Shown here one piece after another: positions 17,729-27,596 of a DNA stretch of 64,000 nucleotides. Under the pieces are notes generated by a model. That model searched no databases. It was not told where the DNA came from and was given only the letters and a program-made list of their open reading frames with translations. The position numbers were made by a program, and so were the translations under genes. Position 1 is the stretch's first letter. Every line of letters begins with the position of its first letter. Source of the DNA: Salinicola endophyticus (GTDB taxonomy: Bacteria > Pseudomonadota > Gammaproteobacteria > Pseudomonadales > Halomonadaceae); assembly GCF_040536835.1 (NCBI RefSeq), contig NZ_CP159578.1, positions 3,534,001-3,598,000 of the forward strand. The letters run 5' to 3'.

Positions 17729-19063
17729 ATGACAGTCAAAGAGCAACAACAACGGCCCTCGAGTGTTTCCTCAGTCACCACTGGCCTCTCCCGACGCACT
17801 TTTCTGCAAGCGGTGGGCGCCGGCACGGCCTGGGCGGTCAGCGCGCCGGGCGTCTTCGCCCAGAACACCGCATCGCAGGCCGAGCCGAACGCACCGGCAG
17901 CGCCACGCTATGTGTATGTCGGCACCTATTCAGCACCGAACACGGCTCCGGGTGGTGTCGCCCCGAGCCGCGCCGAGGGCCTCTACGTCTACCAACTGAA
18001 CCACGCTACCGGCGATCTGAGCCACGTCCAGACGGTCACCGCCGACAATCCCTCGTTTCTTGCCGTGGCGCCGTCACAGCGCCATCTCTACTGCGTCAAC
18101 GAACTCGGCGCAGACGACTCCGGCAAGCCGCTGGGTCGGGTCAGCGCCTACGCTATCGACCCCGACACCGGCAAGCTGACGCTGATCAACGCCCGCTCGA
18201 CCCGCGGTACCTGGCCCTGTCACTGCGCCGTTCACCCCTCGGGCGGGCACCTGCTCGCGGCCAACTACGGCACCGGCACCTTCGTCGTCTTCCCGCTGGG
18301 CGAGGATGGCCGAATCGAGCCGATGAGTGACCTGTTCCAGGCGCCGGGCAATGGCGGCGGGCCCGACCCGGTACGCCAGGAGGGGCCGCACGCGCACATG
18401 ATGCTCGCCAACCCCGGCGCCCAGCACGTCTTCGGGGTGGATCTGGGCGGCGATACGTTGCTGGCGTGGGAACTCGACCCGGCGACGGGGAAACTGACAC
18501 CCGGCCCGGTGCCGCGGGCCAACGTGCCCTCCGGCAGCGGCTGTCGCCACTTGGCATTCCATCCCGATGGGCGCCGGGCATACGTTATCAACGAGCTCTC
18601 TTCGACCATCGACGTGTTCGACTTCGAGCCCGGCCGGGGCGCCTTCATCTGGCGCCAGTCGATCTCCACCCTGCCCCAGAACACTCCCTTCACCCGTCCC
18701 GCCTTCAATCCCGACAACCCGGGCGAAGTGCCGACAGGGACGAACACCACCGCCGAAATCCGGGTTCATCCCAGCGGCCGCTGGATCTATGCCACCAACC
18801 GCGGGATGGACAGCATCGCCATGTTCGCGGTCGACGCGAACTCGGGGCGTCTGGAGTCCACGGGCTGGGTCCAGAGCCGGGGGCAGATCCCCCGGGGCAT
18901 GAACATCGAACCGTCCGGTCGCTGGCTCTACGTGGGCAATCAGAACTCGGACACCATCGCGGTGTTCCGCATCGGCGCAGATGACGGCCAGCTCGAAGGC
19001 CCGATCCATCTGATCGATAGTCCGGTGCCGGTCGATTTCGCCTTCGGCCCCGCGGTGCGCTAA
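17729..19063 (+). CDS. Exported seven-bladed propeller lactonase (YbhE/Pgl-like) with Tat signal
   Basis: A 444-residue protein. Residues 20-50 form a twin-arginine signal (LSRRTFLQAVGAG, hydrophobic run, Ala-rich cut region), so it is exported folded to the periplasm. The mature part matches the 6-phosphogluconolactonase/muconate cycloisomerase-like beta-propeller family: RYVYVGTYSAPN at the start, repeated NPSFLAVAPS, CHCAVHPSGGHLL, PHAHMM and VHPSGRWIYATNRG blade motifs. Phosphorylated substrates are unlikely in the periplasm. I infer hydrolysis of a sugar lactone such as gulono- or mannonolactone to feed the TRAP importer. It lies 90 bases after uxuA. Confidence 0.85.
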   Translation: MTVKEQQQRPSSVSSVTTGLSRRTFLQAVGAGTAWAVSAPGVFAQNTASQAEPNAPAAPRYVYVGTYSAPNTAPGGVAPSRAEGLYVYQLNHATGDLSHVQTVTADNPSFLAVAPSQRHLYCVNELGADDSGKPLGRVSAYAIDPDTGKLTLINARSTRGTWPCHCAVHPSGGHLLAANYGTGTFVVFPLGEDGRIEPMSDLFQAPGNGGGPDPVRQEGPHAHMMLANPGAQHVFGVDLGGDTLLAWELDPATGKLTPGPVPRANVPSGSGCRHLAFHPDGRRAYVINELSSTIDVFDFEPGRGAFIWRQSISTLPQNTPFTRPAFNPDNPGEVPTGTNTTAEIRVHPSGRWIYATNRGMDSIAMFAVDANSGRLESTGWVQSRGQIPRGMNIEPSGRWLYVGNQNSDTIAVFRIGADDGQLEGPIHLIDSPVPVDFAFGPAVR

Positions 19064-19161
19064 GGAAGCGGTGGAAGCGGTGCGGTTGGCGTCCATGCAT
19101 GGCGAGGGACGCCGACTGAGCTATGGTGAAGTCACACCCTCGTCTCTTCGGGAGTACCACC

Positions 19162-19590
19162 ATGCAACGATCCCTCGTGTTCGCCTCCAGCCAGCGCCTG
19201 GCTACCCTGGCCATCGCTGCCATCCTCGCCGCTACCGTCGGCGGCGGTGTCTCCAGCGTTTTCGCCGCCGAGACCGGTGCCGCGCAGGCACAGCCGGAGA
19301 GCGAGCGGGTACTCAGCGGCGACGAGATCCAGCAGCGGGTGTGGGGGCATCGCGTTCACGGCGCCATGGCAAACGGCCAGTCCTACGACGAGACCTATGC
19401 CACCGACGGCAAGATTCAGGGCGACGGCTACACCGGCCAGGCCAGGATCGTCGATGACCGCATGTGCTTCGACTACGGCAGCGACAGCGTCGAGTGCTAC
19501 GGCGTGCGTGCCGCGGGCGACGATCGCATCGAGTGGCTCCAGCAGGGCGAGATCGCCGGTGAAGGGGTGATCGAGGCGCCGGCCCAGTAG
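19162..19590 (+). CDS. Small exported protein of unknown function
   Basis: A 142-residue protein that I do not recognise with certainty. Residues 1-36 form a signal peptide (basic start, LATLAIAAILAATVGGG core, SVFA cut). The mature part has the order LSGDEIQQRVWGH, then YATDGKIQGDGYTGQA, then MCFDYGSDSVECYGVR, a pattern that resembles DUF995-like small periplasmic proteins, with two cysteines that may pair. GGAG precedes the ATG. It is the last gene of the island, 98 bases after the lactonase, and precedes a hairpin that closes the region. Confidence 0.7.
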   Translation: MQRSLVFASSQRLATLAIAAILAATVGGGVSSVFAAETGAAQAQPESERVLSGDEIQQRVWGHRVHGAMANGQSYDETYATDGKIQGDGYTGQARIVDDRMCFDYGSDSVECYGVRAAGDDRIEWLQQGEIAGEGVIEAPAQ

Positions 19591-19603
19591 GGCGCCGAGC
19601 CTG

Positions 19604-19632
19604 CCGGGGCGGGAGCGCGCGTTCCGCCCCGG
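19604..19632 (+). terminator. Strong GC hairpin closing the catabolic island
   Basis: A nine-bp perfect stem (19604-19612 with 19624-19632) around an 11-base loop, nested in a further GGGCGCC/GGCGCCC pair (19590s and 19631-19637). No T run follows, so it may act as a weak or Rho-aided terminator between the exported protein gene and coaBC. Confidence 0.5.
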
Positions 19633-19679
19633 CGCCCTGCGGTGGTAAGGTAGCGCCAATGATTCAGGACACGCATCCC

Positions 19680-20921
19680 ATGTCGCTACCCCTCGGGCCG
19701 GGACTCGCCGGCCCCCGCATCCTGCTCGGCATCAGCGCCGGCATCGCCGCTTACAAGAGCGCCCATCTCGCGCGTCTGCTCAAGAAGAGCGGGGCCGAGG
19801 TGCGCGTGGTGATGACCGACGGCGCCCAGGCTTTCATCACTCCACTGACGCTGCAAGCGCTCACCGGCGAGCCGGTGCGCACCTCACTGCTCGATCCCGA
19901 GGCCGAAGCCGGCATGGGGCATATCGAGTTGGCCAAGTGGGCGGACGTGATCCTGATCGCCCCGACCACCGCCGATCTGATGGCGCGCCTGGCCCATGGC
20001 CACGCCGACGATCTGCTGACCACACTGTGCCTGGCCAGCGAGGCGCGCTGCCTGATGGCCCCGGCGATGAACCAGGCGATGTGGCGCCACCCGGCGACTC
20101 TGGCCAATGCCGAGCGTCTCGAGGCCCTCGGCTGGACCCTGCTGGGGCCGGATGCCGGCGATCAGGCCTGCGGCGACGTCGGCCTCGGGCGCATGCTCGA
20201 ACCGGAGACGATCTTCACCCGGTTACAGCAGATGCTCGACCCCGCGGCCGCCCGCTCGACGCAAGATCTCGCCGGGCGCCGGGTGGTGATCACCGCCGGA
20301 CCGACCCGCGAGGCGCTCGATCCGGTGCGCTACCTCTCCAACCACAGCTCCGGCAAGATGGGCTATGCCCTGGCCGCCGCCTGCGCCGCGCGTGGCGCCG
20401 AGGTGACCCTGGTGAGCGGCCCGGTGGCGCTGGCGACACCGCCCGGCGTGGCGCGCGTCGACGTGCTCTCGGCGTGTGAGATGCTTGCGGCGGTGGAGGC
20501 CGCACTGCCCTGCGAGCTGTTCATCGGCTGCGCCGCAGTGGCCGACTACCGCGCCGCCAGCGTCGCCGAGCACAAGCTGAAGAAGAGCGACGACACCAGC
20601 GGCATGACGCTCGAACTGGTGCGCAACCCGGATATCGTGGCCACGGTGGCGGCACGTGCCGAGCGCCCCTTCTGCGTCGGCTTCGCCGCCGAGACCCAGG
20701 CGCTGGAGACCCATGCCGGCGACAAGCTCGCACGCAAGCGTCTCGATCTGATCGTGGCCAACGATGTCTCCCAGGCGGGGCTGGGCTTCGGCAGCGACGA
20801 CAACGCCGCCACCCTGCTGTGGCGGGAAGCGGATGAGCTGCATCGCCAGGCGCTGCCGCCCCAGCCCAAGACGGCGCTGGCCACGGCGATTCTCGACCAT
20901 CTGGTGCCACGCCTGCCCTGA
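19680..20921 (+). CDS. coaBC: Bifunctional phosphopantothenoylcysteine decarboxylase/synthetase
   Basis: A 413-residue two-domain enzyme of coenzyme A synthesis. The N-terminal CoaC flavoprotein domain begins ILLGISAGIAAYKSAHLARLL and contains MAPAMNQAMW, with catalytic Asn. The C-terminal CoaB domain begins VVITAGPTREALDPVRYLSN, with HSSGKMGYALA for nucleotide binding. The ATG at 19680 is preferred since homologues begin about a dozen residues before ILLG; the in-frame ATG at 19659 adds seven residues. It is followed by dut, its normal partner, while its usual upstream neighbour radC is 11 kb away across the island. Confidence 0.95.
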   Translation: MSLPLGPGLAGPRILLGISAGIAAYKSAHLARLLKKSGAEVRVVMTDGAQAFITPLTLQALTGEPVRTSLLDPEAEAGMGHIELAKWADVILIAPTTADLMARLAHGHADDLLTTLCLASEARCLMAPAMNQAMWRHPATLANAERLEALGWTLLGPDAGDQACGDVGLGRMLEPETIFTRLQQMLDPAAARSTQDLAGRRVVITAGPTREALDPVRYLSNHSSGKMGYALAAACAARGAEVTLVSGPVALATPPGVARVDVLSACEMLAAVEAALPCELFIGCAAVADYRAASVAEHKLKKSDDTSGMTLELVRNPDIVATVAARAERPFCVGFAAETQALETHAGDKLARKRLDLIVANDVSQAGLGFGSDDNAATLLWREADELHRQALPPQPKTALATAILDHLVPRLP

Positions 20922-21081
20922 CGTCCCTCCGTGCCGGCACACACGCATCAATGGACGCCGCCCTGCACGGCGGCGTTCGCCGACCACCAAGCGATGGTAA
21001 GCTAGTGCCAGATTCGCTGCCGCCCGCCGCGGCGGTAGCGATACTCTATTCATCACGTTTTTGCAGGAATCAGGTTTCATC

Positions 21082-21555
21082 ATGACCAGCCCCGCCTCGC
21101 CCGCGCCCAAGCTCGCGGTCAAGATTCTCGACCCGCGCGTGCACGACTATCCGCTGCCCCACTACGCCACCGAGGGCAGTGCCGGCATGGACCTGCGCGC
21201 CCTGCTCGACGCCCCGTTGACGCTGGCCCCCGGCGACAGCGCGCTGGTGCGTACCGGCCTGGCGATCCATATCGGCAATCCCCAGCTCGCCGGCGTGGTG
21301 CTGCCGCGTTCCGGGCTGGGCCACAAGCACGGCATCGTGCTGGGCAATCTGGTCGGCCTGATCGACTCCGACTACCAGGGCGAGCTGATGATCTCGGTCT
21401 GGAACCGCGGTCGCGACACCTTCACGCTGGAGCCCGGCGAGCGCCTGGCCCAGTACGTGCTGGTTCCGGTCGTGCAGGCCGAACTCGAGATCGTCGAAGA
21501 CTTCGTCGCCACCGAGCGTGCCGCCGGCGGTTTCGGCCACTCCGGCCGGCAGTGA
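21082..21555 (+). CDS. dut: dUTP diphosphatase
   Basis: A 157-residue trimeric dUTPase that splits dUTP to dUMP and pyrophosphate. All five motifs are present: [40 protein letters not shown] and GGFGHSG at the C-terminus. The ATG at 21082 is used; the upstream in-frame TTG at 21061 adds seven unneeded residues. It sits between coaBC and yaeQ. Confidence 0.97.
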   Translation: MTSPASPAPKLAVKILDPRVHDYPLPHYATEGSAGMDLRALLDAPLTLAPGDSALVRTGLAIHIGNPQLAGVVLPRSGLGHKHGIVLGNLVGLIDSDYQGELMISVWNRGRDTFTLEPGERLAQYVLVPVVQAELEIVEDFVATERAAGGFGHSGRQ

Positions 21556-21658
21556 GCAGCGCTCGCGGTGACAGCCTTGAGGCGACCACCGTGACACGAC
21601 AAAGGTGAAGCGATTCGCTCGCGCAGGCATTTATGCAGTGTTTTCCAAGGAGAGTCGC

Positions 21659-22246
21659 GTGGCGCTAGGCGCAACCATCTACAAGGCCCGGCTCAATGTG
21701 AGCGACCTGGACCACCACTACTACGCCACCCACGCTCTGACCGTGGCGTGCCACCCCTCCGAGACCGCCACCCGCCTGATGGTGCGGCTGCTCGCGTTCA
21801 TCGACAACGCCCACACGCTCAACGCGCCGACCCATGAGGCGCCGGGCGAACTGCGCATGACCCGGGGCCTGAGCAGCGACGACGAACCGGATCTGTGGCT
21901 CACCGCCGCGGACGGGCGCATTCTGGCCTGGATCGAGCTGGGCGAGCCGTCACTCAAGCGCATCAAGCAAGGGCTGTCGCGCGCCGAGACGGTCATCGTC
22001 TACCCCTACTCACCGCGCAGCGCCGAGCAGTGGTGGAAGAAGCTCGGCGACGACATTCGCGCCCTGCCCCGGGTGCGCGTGATGAGCGTGCCGGCGGCGC
22101 CGCTGGAGACGCTGACCGGCTGGGTCGCACGCAGCATGAGCGTGGACGCCACGTGCATGGAGGGTCAGTGGCTGCTGACCGACGGCCAGACCACGCTAAC
22201 GCTGGCGTTCGATCGCTGGAGCGGCCCCGCCGAGGAGACCCCATGA
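21659..22246 (+). CDS. yaeQ: YaeQ family protein
   Basis: A 195-residue member of the YaeQ family, whose structure resembles PD-(D/E)XK nucleases but whose role is not settled. It opens with VALGATIYKARLNVSDLDHHYY, the expected N-terminus, starting at a GTG with AAGGAGAG five bases upstream. The DLWLTAADGRILAWIELGEPS stretch carries the Asp...Glu pair of the nuclease-like site. The stop overlaps the algC start (ATGA), so the two genes are coupled. Confidence 0.9.
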   Translation: MALGATIYKARLNVSDLDHHYYATHALTVACHPSETATRLMVRLLAFIDNAHTLNAPTHEAPGELRMTRGLSSDDEPDLWLTAADGRILAWIELGEPSLKRIKQGLSRAETVIVYPYSPRSAEQWWKKLGDDIRALPRVRVMSVPAAPLETLTGWVARSMSVDATCMEGQWLLTDGQTTLTLAFDRWSGPAEETP

Positions 22247-23649
22247 GCCAAGCCCCGCAGACACCCGCCAACTCGGTGCCCGCCTCGATCTTTCGCGCCT
22301 ACGACATCCGCGGCGTCGTCGGCGAGACCCTCACCGAAGACGGGGTCGAATGGATCGGCCGCGCCATCGGCAGCGAGGCCGCGGCCCGCGGCCAGCAGTG
22401 CGTGATCGTCGCCCGCGACGGCCGCCACTCCGGCCCCACGCTGGCGGCGGCGCTGATCCGTGGCCTGCGCGCCGCCGGCCGCGATGTGATCGACATCGGC
22501 CGGGTGCCGACCCCGGTGCTCTACTTTGCCACCGCTACCCTGACCGAGAGCGCTAGCGGCGTCATGGTCACCGGTAGTCACAACCCGCCCGATTACAACG
22601 GCCTGAAGATCGTGCTCGATGGCGTGGCGCTCTCCAACGAGGCGATCACCGCGCTGCACACGCGTCTGCGCCAGAATGACCTGAGCCACGGTGAGGGCCG
22701 CCTGGAACGCCGCGACCTGGGTCAACGCTATCTCGACCGCATCCTCGGCGACGTGCGCCTGGCGCGGCCGCTCAAGGCGGTGGTGGACTGCGGCAACGGC
22801 GTCGCCGGCGAGCTCGGCCCCAGGCTGATCGCGGCGCTGGGGGCGGAAAGCGTACCGCTCTACGCCGAGATCGACGGCGACTTTCCCAACCACCATCCGG
22901 ACCCCGGCAAGCCCGAGAATCTAACCGATCTGATCGCCGCGGTAGCCGCCCACGAAGCCGACATCGGGCTGGCGTTCGACGGCGACGGCGACCGCCTGGG
23001 CGTGGTCACGCCGTCGGGGGAGATCATTTATCCCGACCGCCTGCTGATGGCCTTCGCCGAGGACATGCTCGAACGCAACCCGGGCGCCAAGGTGGTCTTC
23101 GACATCAAGTGCACCGGCCATCTGGCCCAGCGCATCGAGCGCGCCGGGGGCGAGCCGGAAATGTGGTACACCGGCCACTCGCTGATCAAGGCACGCATGC
23201 GCGAGACCGGGGCCCAGCTCGGCGGCGAGATGAGCGGACACATCTTCATCAAAGAGCGCTGGTACGGTTTCGACGACGGCATCTACGCCGCCGCCCGGCT
23301 GCTCGAGATCCTGGCGAATCAGCCGCGCAGTGCCGACGCCTTCTTCGCCGACTACCCGCAGGATCCGAGCACACCGGAGCTCAACGTCGCGGTCAGCGAC
23401 GAGACCAAGTTCGCCATCGTTGCGCGCCTGGCGGAGAATGGCGATTTCGGCGCCGACGGGGTCAGGACCTCGCTGGACGGCATTCGCGTCGACTATCCCG
23501 ACGGCTGGGGGCTGTGCCGCGCCTCCAACACCACGCCGATGCTGGTGCTGCGCTTCGAAGGTCGGGATCAGGCCGCGCTCGAACGCATTCAGGGATATTT
23601 CCGCCGCGCCCTCGAGGCCGAGGTGCCCGACGCGACGCTGCCCTTCTGA
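22243..23649 (+). CDS. algC: Phosphomannomutase/phosphoglucomutase
   Basis: A 468-residue alpha-D-phosphohexomutase. The phosphoserine loop is VTGSHNPPDYNG near residue 110, the Mg2+ loop is DGDGDRLG near residue 245, the sugar-binding loop is GGEMSGHIF near residue 330, and the phosphate loop is in RASNTTPMLVLRFEG. It makes mannose-1-P or glucose-1-P for exopolysaccharide, LPS and, in halophiles, possibly compatible solutes. Its ATG lies inside the end of yaeQ; the larger open frame from 21895 runs antisense-free over yaeQ in another frame and is not coding. Confidence 0.95.
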   Translation: MSQAPQTPANSVPASIFRAYDIRGVVGETLTEDGVEWIGRAIGSEAAARGQQCVIVARDGRHSGPTLAAALIRGLRAAGRDVIDIGRVPTPVLYFATATLTESASGVMVTGSHNPPDYNGLKIVLDGVALSNEAITALHTRLRQNDLSHGEGRLERRDLGQRYLDRILGDVRLARPLKAVVDCGNGVAGELGPRLIAALGAESVPLYAEIDGDFPNHHPDPGKPENLTDLIAAVAAHEADIGLAFDGDGDRLGVVTPSGEIIYPDRLLMAFAEDMLERNPGAKVVFDIKCTGHLAQRIERAGGEPEMWYTGHSLIKARMRETGAQLGGEMSGHIFIKERWYGFDDGIYAAARLLEILANQPRSADAFFADYPQDPSTPELNVAVSDETKFAIVARLAENGDFGADGVRTSLDGIRVDYPDGWGLCRASNTTPMLVLRFEGRDQAALERIQGYFRRALEAEVPDATLPF

Positions 23650-23710
23650 GCACGTCGGGCGTCGACAGACACATGCACAAGGGACATTCATTCCAACCTG
23701 GGAGCAGTGA

Positions 23711-24613
<903 letters not shown>

Positions 24614-24739
24614 CGCACTTTCGACGCGGGCCAGGACGGCCCGCTCCGCCGTGCATCGCCCGGGTCGTCATCGCCCCGGACACGTGCGGCGGAGCCACTC
24701 CAGGCAGGAGCCAAGACACCACCACCGACAAGAACGCTC

Positions 24740-25354
24740 ATGACGCAGGCAACTTCAACGCTCTCCCGCCGCGAACAGATCCTCCAGGCACTCGCACTGA
24801 TGCTGGAAGAGGACAGCGGCAAACGGATCACCACCGCCGCCCTGGCGCGTCAGGTCGGCGTCAGCGAAGCGGCGCTCTATCGCCACTTCCCCAGCAAGGC
24901 GCGCATGTTCGAGGGGCTGATCGAGTTCATCGAGACCAGCCTGTTCGAACGCATTCGGCGGATTCTCGAGGAGACCCCGGATGCCCTCGGCCGCTGCGAG
25001 ACGATCGTGCAGCTGGTGCTGATGTTCGCCGAGAAGAACCCCGGGCTCAGCCGGCTCATGGATGGCGACGTGCTCACCGGCGAGACGGCCAGGCTGCGCA
25101 CGCGGATGTCGCAGCTGTTCGAGCGCCTGGAGACCCAGTTCAAGCAGATCCTGCGCGAAGCCGAACTGCGCGAGGGGCTGCGCCCGCGGGTCGCCGTCTC
25201 GGCCAGCGCCAACCTGCTCGCCGCCTTCGTCGAGGGTCGCATCAGTCAGTACGTGCGCAGCGACTTCCGCCATCTGCCGAGCGCTCACTGGGAGGATCAG
25301 TGGACTCTGCTCGGCGCGCAGCTGCTGGTAGGGCAACCGACCACCAGCGTCTGA
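24740..25354 (+). CDS. slmA: Nucleoid occlusion factor SlmA (TetR fold)
   Basis: A 204-residue TetR-type DNA-binding protein. The helix-turn-helix is TTAALARQVGVSEAALYRHFPSK with the SlmA-typical sequence. The C-terminal domain (LMLMFAEKNPGLSRLMDGD) is that of SlmA, which bound to its chromosomal sites blocks FtsZ ring assembly over the nucleoid. It follows argB as in many gammaproteobacteria and ends at a bidirectional terminator shared with rpoH. Confidence 0.93.
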   Translation: MTQATSTLSRREQILQALALMLEEDSGKRITTAALARQVGVSEAALYRHFPSKARMFEGLIEFIETSLFERIRRILEETPDALGRCETIVQLVLMFAEKNPGLSRLMDGDVLTGETARLRTRMSQLFERLETQFKQILREAELREGLRPRVAVSASANLLAAFVEGRISQYVRSDFRHLPSAHWEDQWTLLGAQLLVGQPTTSV

Positions 25355-25387
25355 GCCGGCGATCCTGACTCAGGCCCTGTAACGCAA

Positions 25388-25418
25388 AAAGCCCGACATG
25401 CTGAGCATGCCGGGCTTT
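25388..25418. terminator. Bidirectional terminator between slmA and rpoH
   Basis: An inverted repeat with 15-base arms (25388-25402 and 25404-25418, one mismatch), flanked by an A run on the left and T run on the right. It serves slmA on the plus strand and rpoH on the minus strand. Confidence 0.85.
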
Positions 25419-25444
25419 CGTGCTGCGAGTGTGCTGATCCTCGA

Positions 25445-26311
25445 TCAGGCAGCGAGGGCGTCGCCCAGCTGCTGCTTGATCTTCTTCATGGCGTTCTTCT
25501 CCAGCTGACGGATACGCTCCGCGGAGACACCGTAGACATCGGCGAGCTCGTGCAGCGTCGACTTCTCCTCGGAGAGCCAGCGCCGCTGCAGAATGTCCCG
25601 CGAGCGGTCATCGAGCAGCGCCAGCGCATCACGCAGTCGGCGGGTGTAGTCCGCCTCCCAGTCGTCGGCCTCGAGCTGCGCCGCCGGGTCGAAGCTGCTG
25701 TCCTCGAGATACTGGGCCGGCGCCTGATAGCTCTGCTCGTCGTCCTCGCCGGGGCTGGCATCGAAGCCGGCGTCGTAGGCCGAGAGCCGCCCTTCCATCT
25801 CGCGGACCACCTTGGGCTTGACGTCGAGATCCTTGGCGATGGCATCGACTTCGTCGTTGTTCAACCACGCCAGGCGCTTCTTGGCGCTGCGCAGGTTGAA
25901 GAACAGCTTGCGCTGGGCCTTGGTGGTGGCGATCTTGACGATACGCCAGTTGCGCAGCACGTATTCATGAATCTCGGCCTTGATCCAGTGCACCGCGAAG
26001 GAGACCAGACGCACGCCCTGGTAGGGGTCGAAGCGCTTGACCGCCTTCATCAGGCCGACGTTGCCTTCCTGGATCAGGTCGGCCTGGGGCAGACCGTAGC
26101 CCGAGTAGCTGCGCGCGATGTGCACCACGAAACGCAGGTGCGACATGATCAGCCGGCGCGCCGACTCCAGGTCGTCCTCTTCGTGCAGGCGCACCGCCAG
26201 AGCGTGCTCCTCTTCGGCCGTCAGCACGGCGATGCCGTTGACCGCCTGGATATAGCCGTTGAGGTCGTGGCCCGGCGAAAGGTTGCCGATGGTTTGAAGA
26301 CTGGTGCTCAT
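25445..26311 (-). CDS. rpoH: Heat-shock sigma factor RpoH (sigma-32)
   Basis: A 288-residue sigma-70-family protein. Region 2 has the core-binding [20 protein letters not shown] and the RpoH box [15 protein letters not shown], which marks sigma-32 proper. Region 4 ends with the helix-turn-helix [20 protein letters not shown]. The ATG at 26311 is chosen because GGAGA lies eight bases before it; a second ATG 15 bases upstream overlaps that site. It follows ftsX in the classic ftsYEX-rpoH order, with its own sigma-E-type promoter. Confidence 0.96.
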   Translation of the reverse strand: MSTSLQTIGNLSPGHDLNGYIQAVNGIAVLTAEEEHALAVRLHEEDDLESARRLIMSHLRFVVHIARSYSGYGLPQADLIQEGNVGLMKAVKRFDPYQGVRLVSFAVHWIKAEIHEYVLRNWRIVKIATTKAQRKLFFNLRSAKKRLAWLNNDEVDAIAKDLDVKPKVVREMEGRLSAYDAGFDASPGEDDEQSYQAPAQYLEDSSFDPAAQLEADDWEADYTRRLRDALALLDDRSRDILQRRWLSEEKSTLHELADVYGVSAERIRQLEKNAMKKIKQQLGDALAA

Positions 26312-26624
26312 ATGCCGTGTCTCCATGCTAGGCGGTGCCCGCGGTGCCGAACGTGGTATCGCTCAGGCGTCGCATCGCACCGCCGCAGGTTGTTAGGCCT
26401 GTCTATGCTCTAGGGATGCCTTTATGACCCCGAGTGTAGACAAAAGTTCAATCGTTGGGCCAGCGCGACCCGGTGTTCGAGCGGCTATCGACGTCATGCC
26501 TCGAGACTATGACCGCCCCGAGGGGGGGCGATGACCGTGCCAGCCGCCACTGCCATGCCAGGCTGGCGTGAAGATGACGCAGACGTCGCGTGCCGTCTCG
26601 ATCGGCGGCTTATTCAGCACTTCC
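26312..26624. other. rpoH: 313-base region between ftsX and rpoH: rpoH leader
   Basis: The rpoH-proximal half contains the sigma-E-like promoter and about 100 bases of 5' leader, which in relatives can fold as an RNA thermometer over the ribosome site. The ftsX-proximal half includes a GC hairpin-like stretch at 26511-26531 that may end the ftsYEX transcript. No gene is visible. Confidence 0.5.
26422..26451 (-). promoter_or_regulatory. rpoH: Sigma-E-type promoter for rpoH
   Basis: On the minus strand TTGAACTT (26451-26444) is followed by a 16-base spacer and TCATAA (26427-26422). This has the same -35 octamer and spacer length as the sigma-E-dependent rpoH P3 promoter of E. coli, and it lies about 100 bases before the rpoH start. 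Confidence 0.6.
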
Positions 26625-27596
26625 CTAGCGCGGCTTGGTCTCGGCCAGATGACGACCGACGGCGAGCCACGCGCCCAACCAGCCCAATAGTGTACTAAAG
26701 AGCAGCAGAAAAACCGAGTTGGACACGCCTAAAGTCGGTAGCGCGAAGTGCGCACCGTAGCTCTGGGCCAGCGCGTTCACCGGCGCGGCCAGCCAGTTGC
26801 CGCCCAGGGCTAGAATGCCCAGCGCCAGCAGCCCACCGCCGAGCCCGTACCAGGCCCCGCTGTAGAGGAACGGCCGCCGGACGAAGGCGTGGGTGGCACC
26901 GATCAGGGTCACCACCTCGATCTCCTGACGCCGACTCTCCACCGCCAGGCGGATGGTATTGCCCACCACCAGCAGAACGCCGAGCCCGAACAGCAACCCC
27001 AGCGCCAGCGCCACCCGCTGGCCCAGCGCCGCCAGCTGCTGCAGACGGTCGAGCCAGGCCAGATCGAGGCGCACTTCGTCCACCCCCGGCAGTTGGCCAA
27101 GACGCTGGCTCAATGCCTGCACCGCGGCCGGGCTCGGGTCATCCGGCGTCACCACCACGCTGGCCGGCAGCGGGTTGCGCTCGAGCTGGCTGAGCGCGTC
27201 GTCCACCCCCAGGGCACGCTGGAACTCGTCCAGCCCCTCGGCGGCGGTCACCAGCCGTGTTCCGGCCACCCCGGGCTCGGCACCCAGCGTCTCGGAGAGC
27301 GCCAGCGCGCGACTCTCGTCGATATCGTGATCGAAGTAGACGGTCAGCGTGGCGCTCTCTTCGAGCTGGGCATCGAGCAGCTGAGCGCTGTCCAGCACCA
27401 GCCACAGCCCGGCGGGCAGGATCAGCGCGATGGCGATCGCCAGCATCGTCAGCAGTGTAGCCAGCGGGCGCCGCACCAGGCGCAGAGCGCTGTCGCCGAG
27501 CATGGCGCGGTGGTGGCGCAGCCAGGCGCGCCCGCCCCCCGCCGGCCCCGGCCGCGCGCGCTGGGCGCCGCGCGGCGCCGGGTGACGTTCACTCAT
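26625..27596 (-). CDS. ftsX: Cell division ABC transporter membrane subunit FtsX
   Basis: A 323-residue protein with a 45-residue Pro/Arg-rich cytoplasmic start, a membrane helix near residues 48-70, a periplasmic extracellular loop (PLX domain, VYFDHDIDESRALALSE onward) and three further helices near residues 190-310. With FtsE it forms the divisome ABC complex that activates murein hydrolases through EnvC-type proteins. Its start overlaps the ftsE stop by four bases. Confidence 0.95.
   Translation of the reverse strand: MSERHPAPRGAQRARPGPAGGGRAWLRHHRAMLGDSALRLVRRPLATLLTMLAIAIALILPAGLWLVLDSAQLLDAQLEESATLTVYFDHDIDESRALALSETLGAEPGVAGTRLVTAAEGLDEFQRALGVDDALSQLERNPLPASVVVTPDDPSPAAVQALSQRLGQLPGVDEVRLDLAWLDRLQQLAALGQRVALALGLLFGLGVLLVVGNTIRLAVESRRQEIEVVTLIGATHAFVRRPFLYSGAWYGLGGGLLALGILALGGNWLAAPVNALAQSYGAHFALPTLGVSNSVFLLLFSTLLGWLGAWLAVGRHLAETKPR

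Noticed and set aside
21895..22242. N-terminal extension of algC by 116 residues
   Set aside because: It overlaps yaeQ in another frame; the algC ATG at 22243 gives the family length and is coupled to the yaeQ stop.
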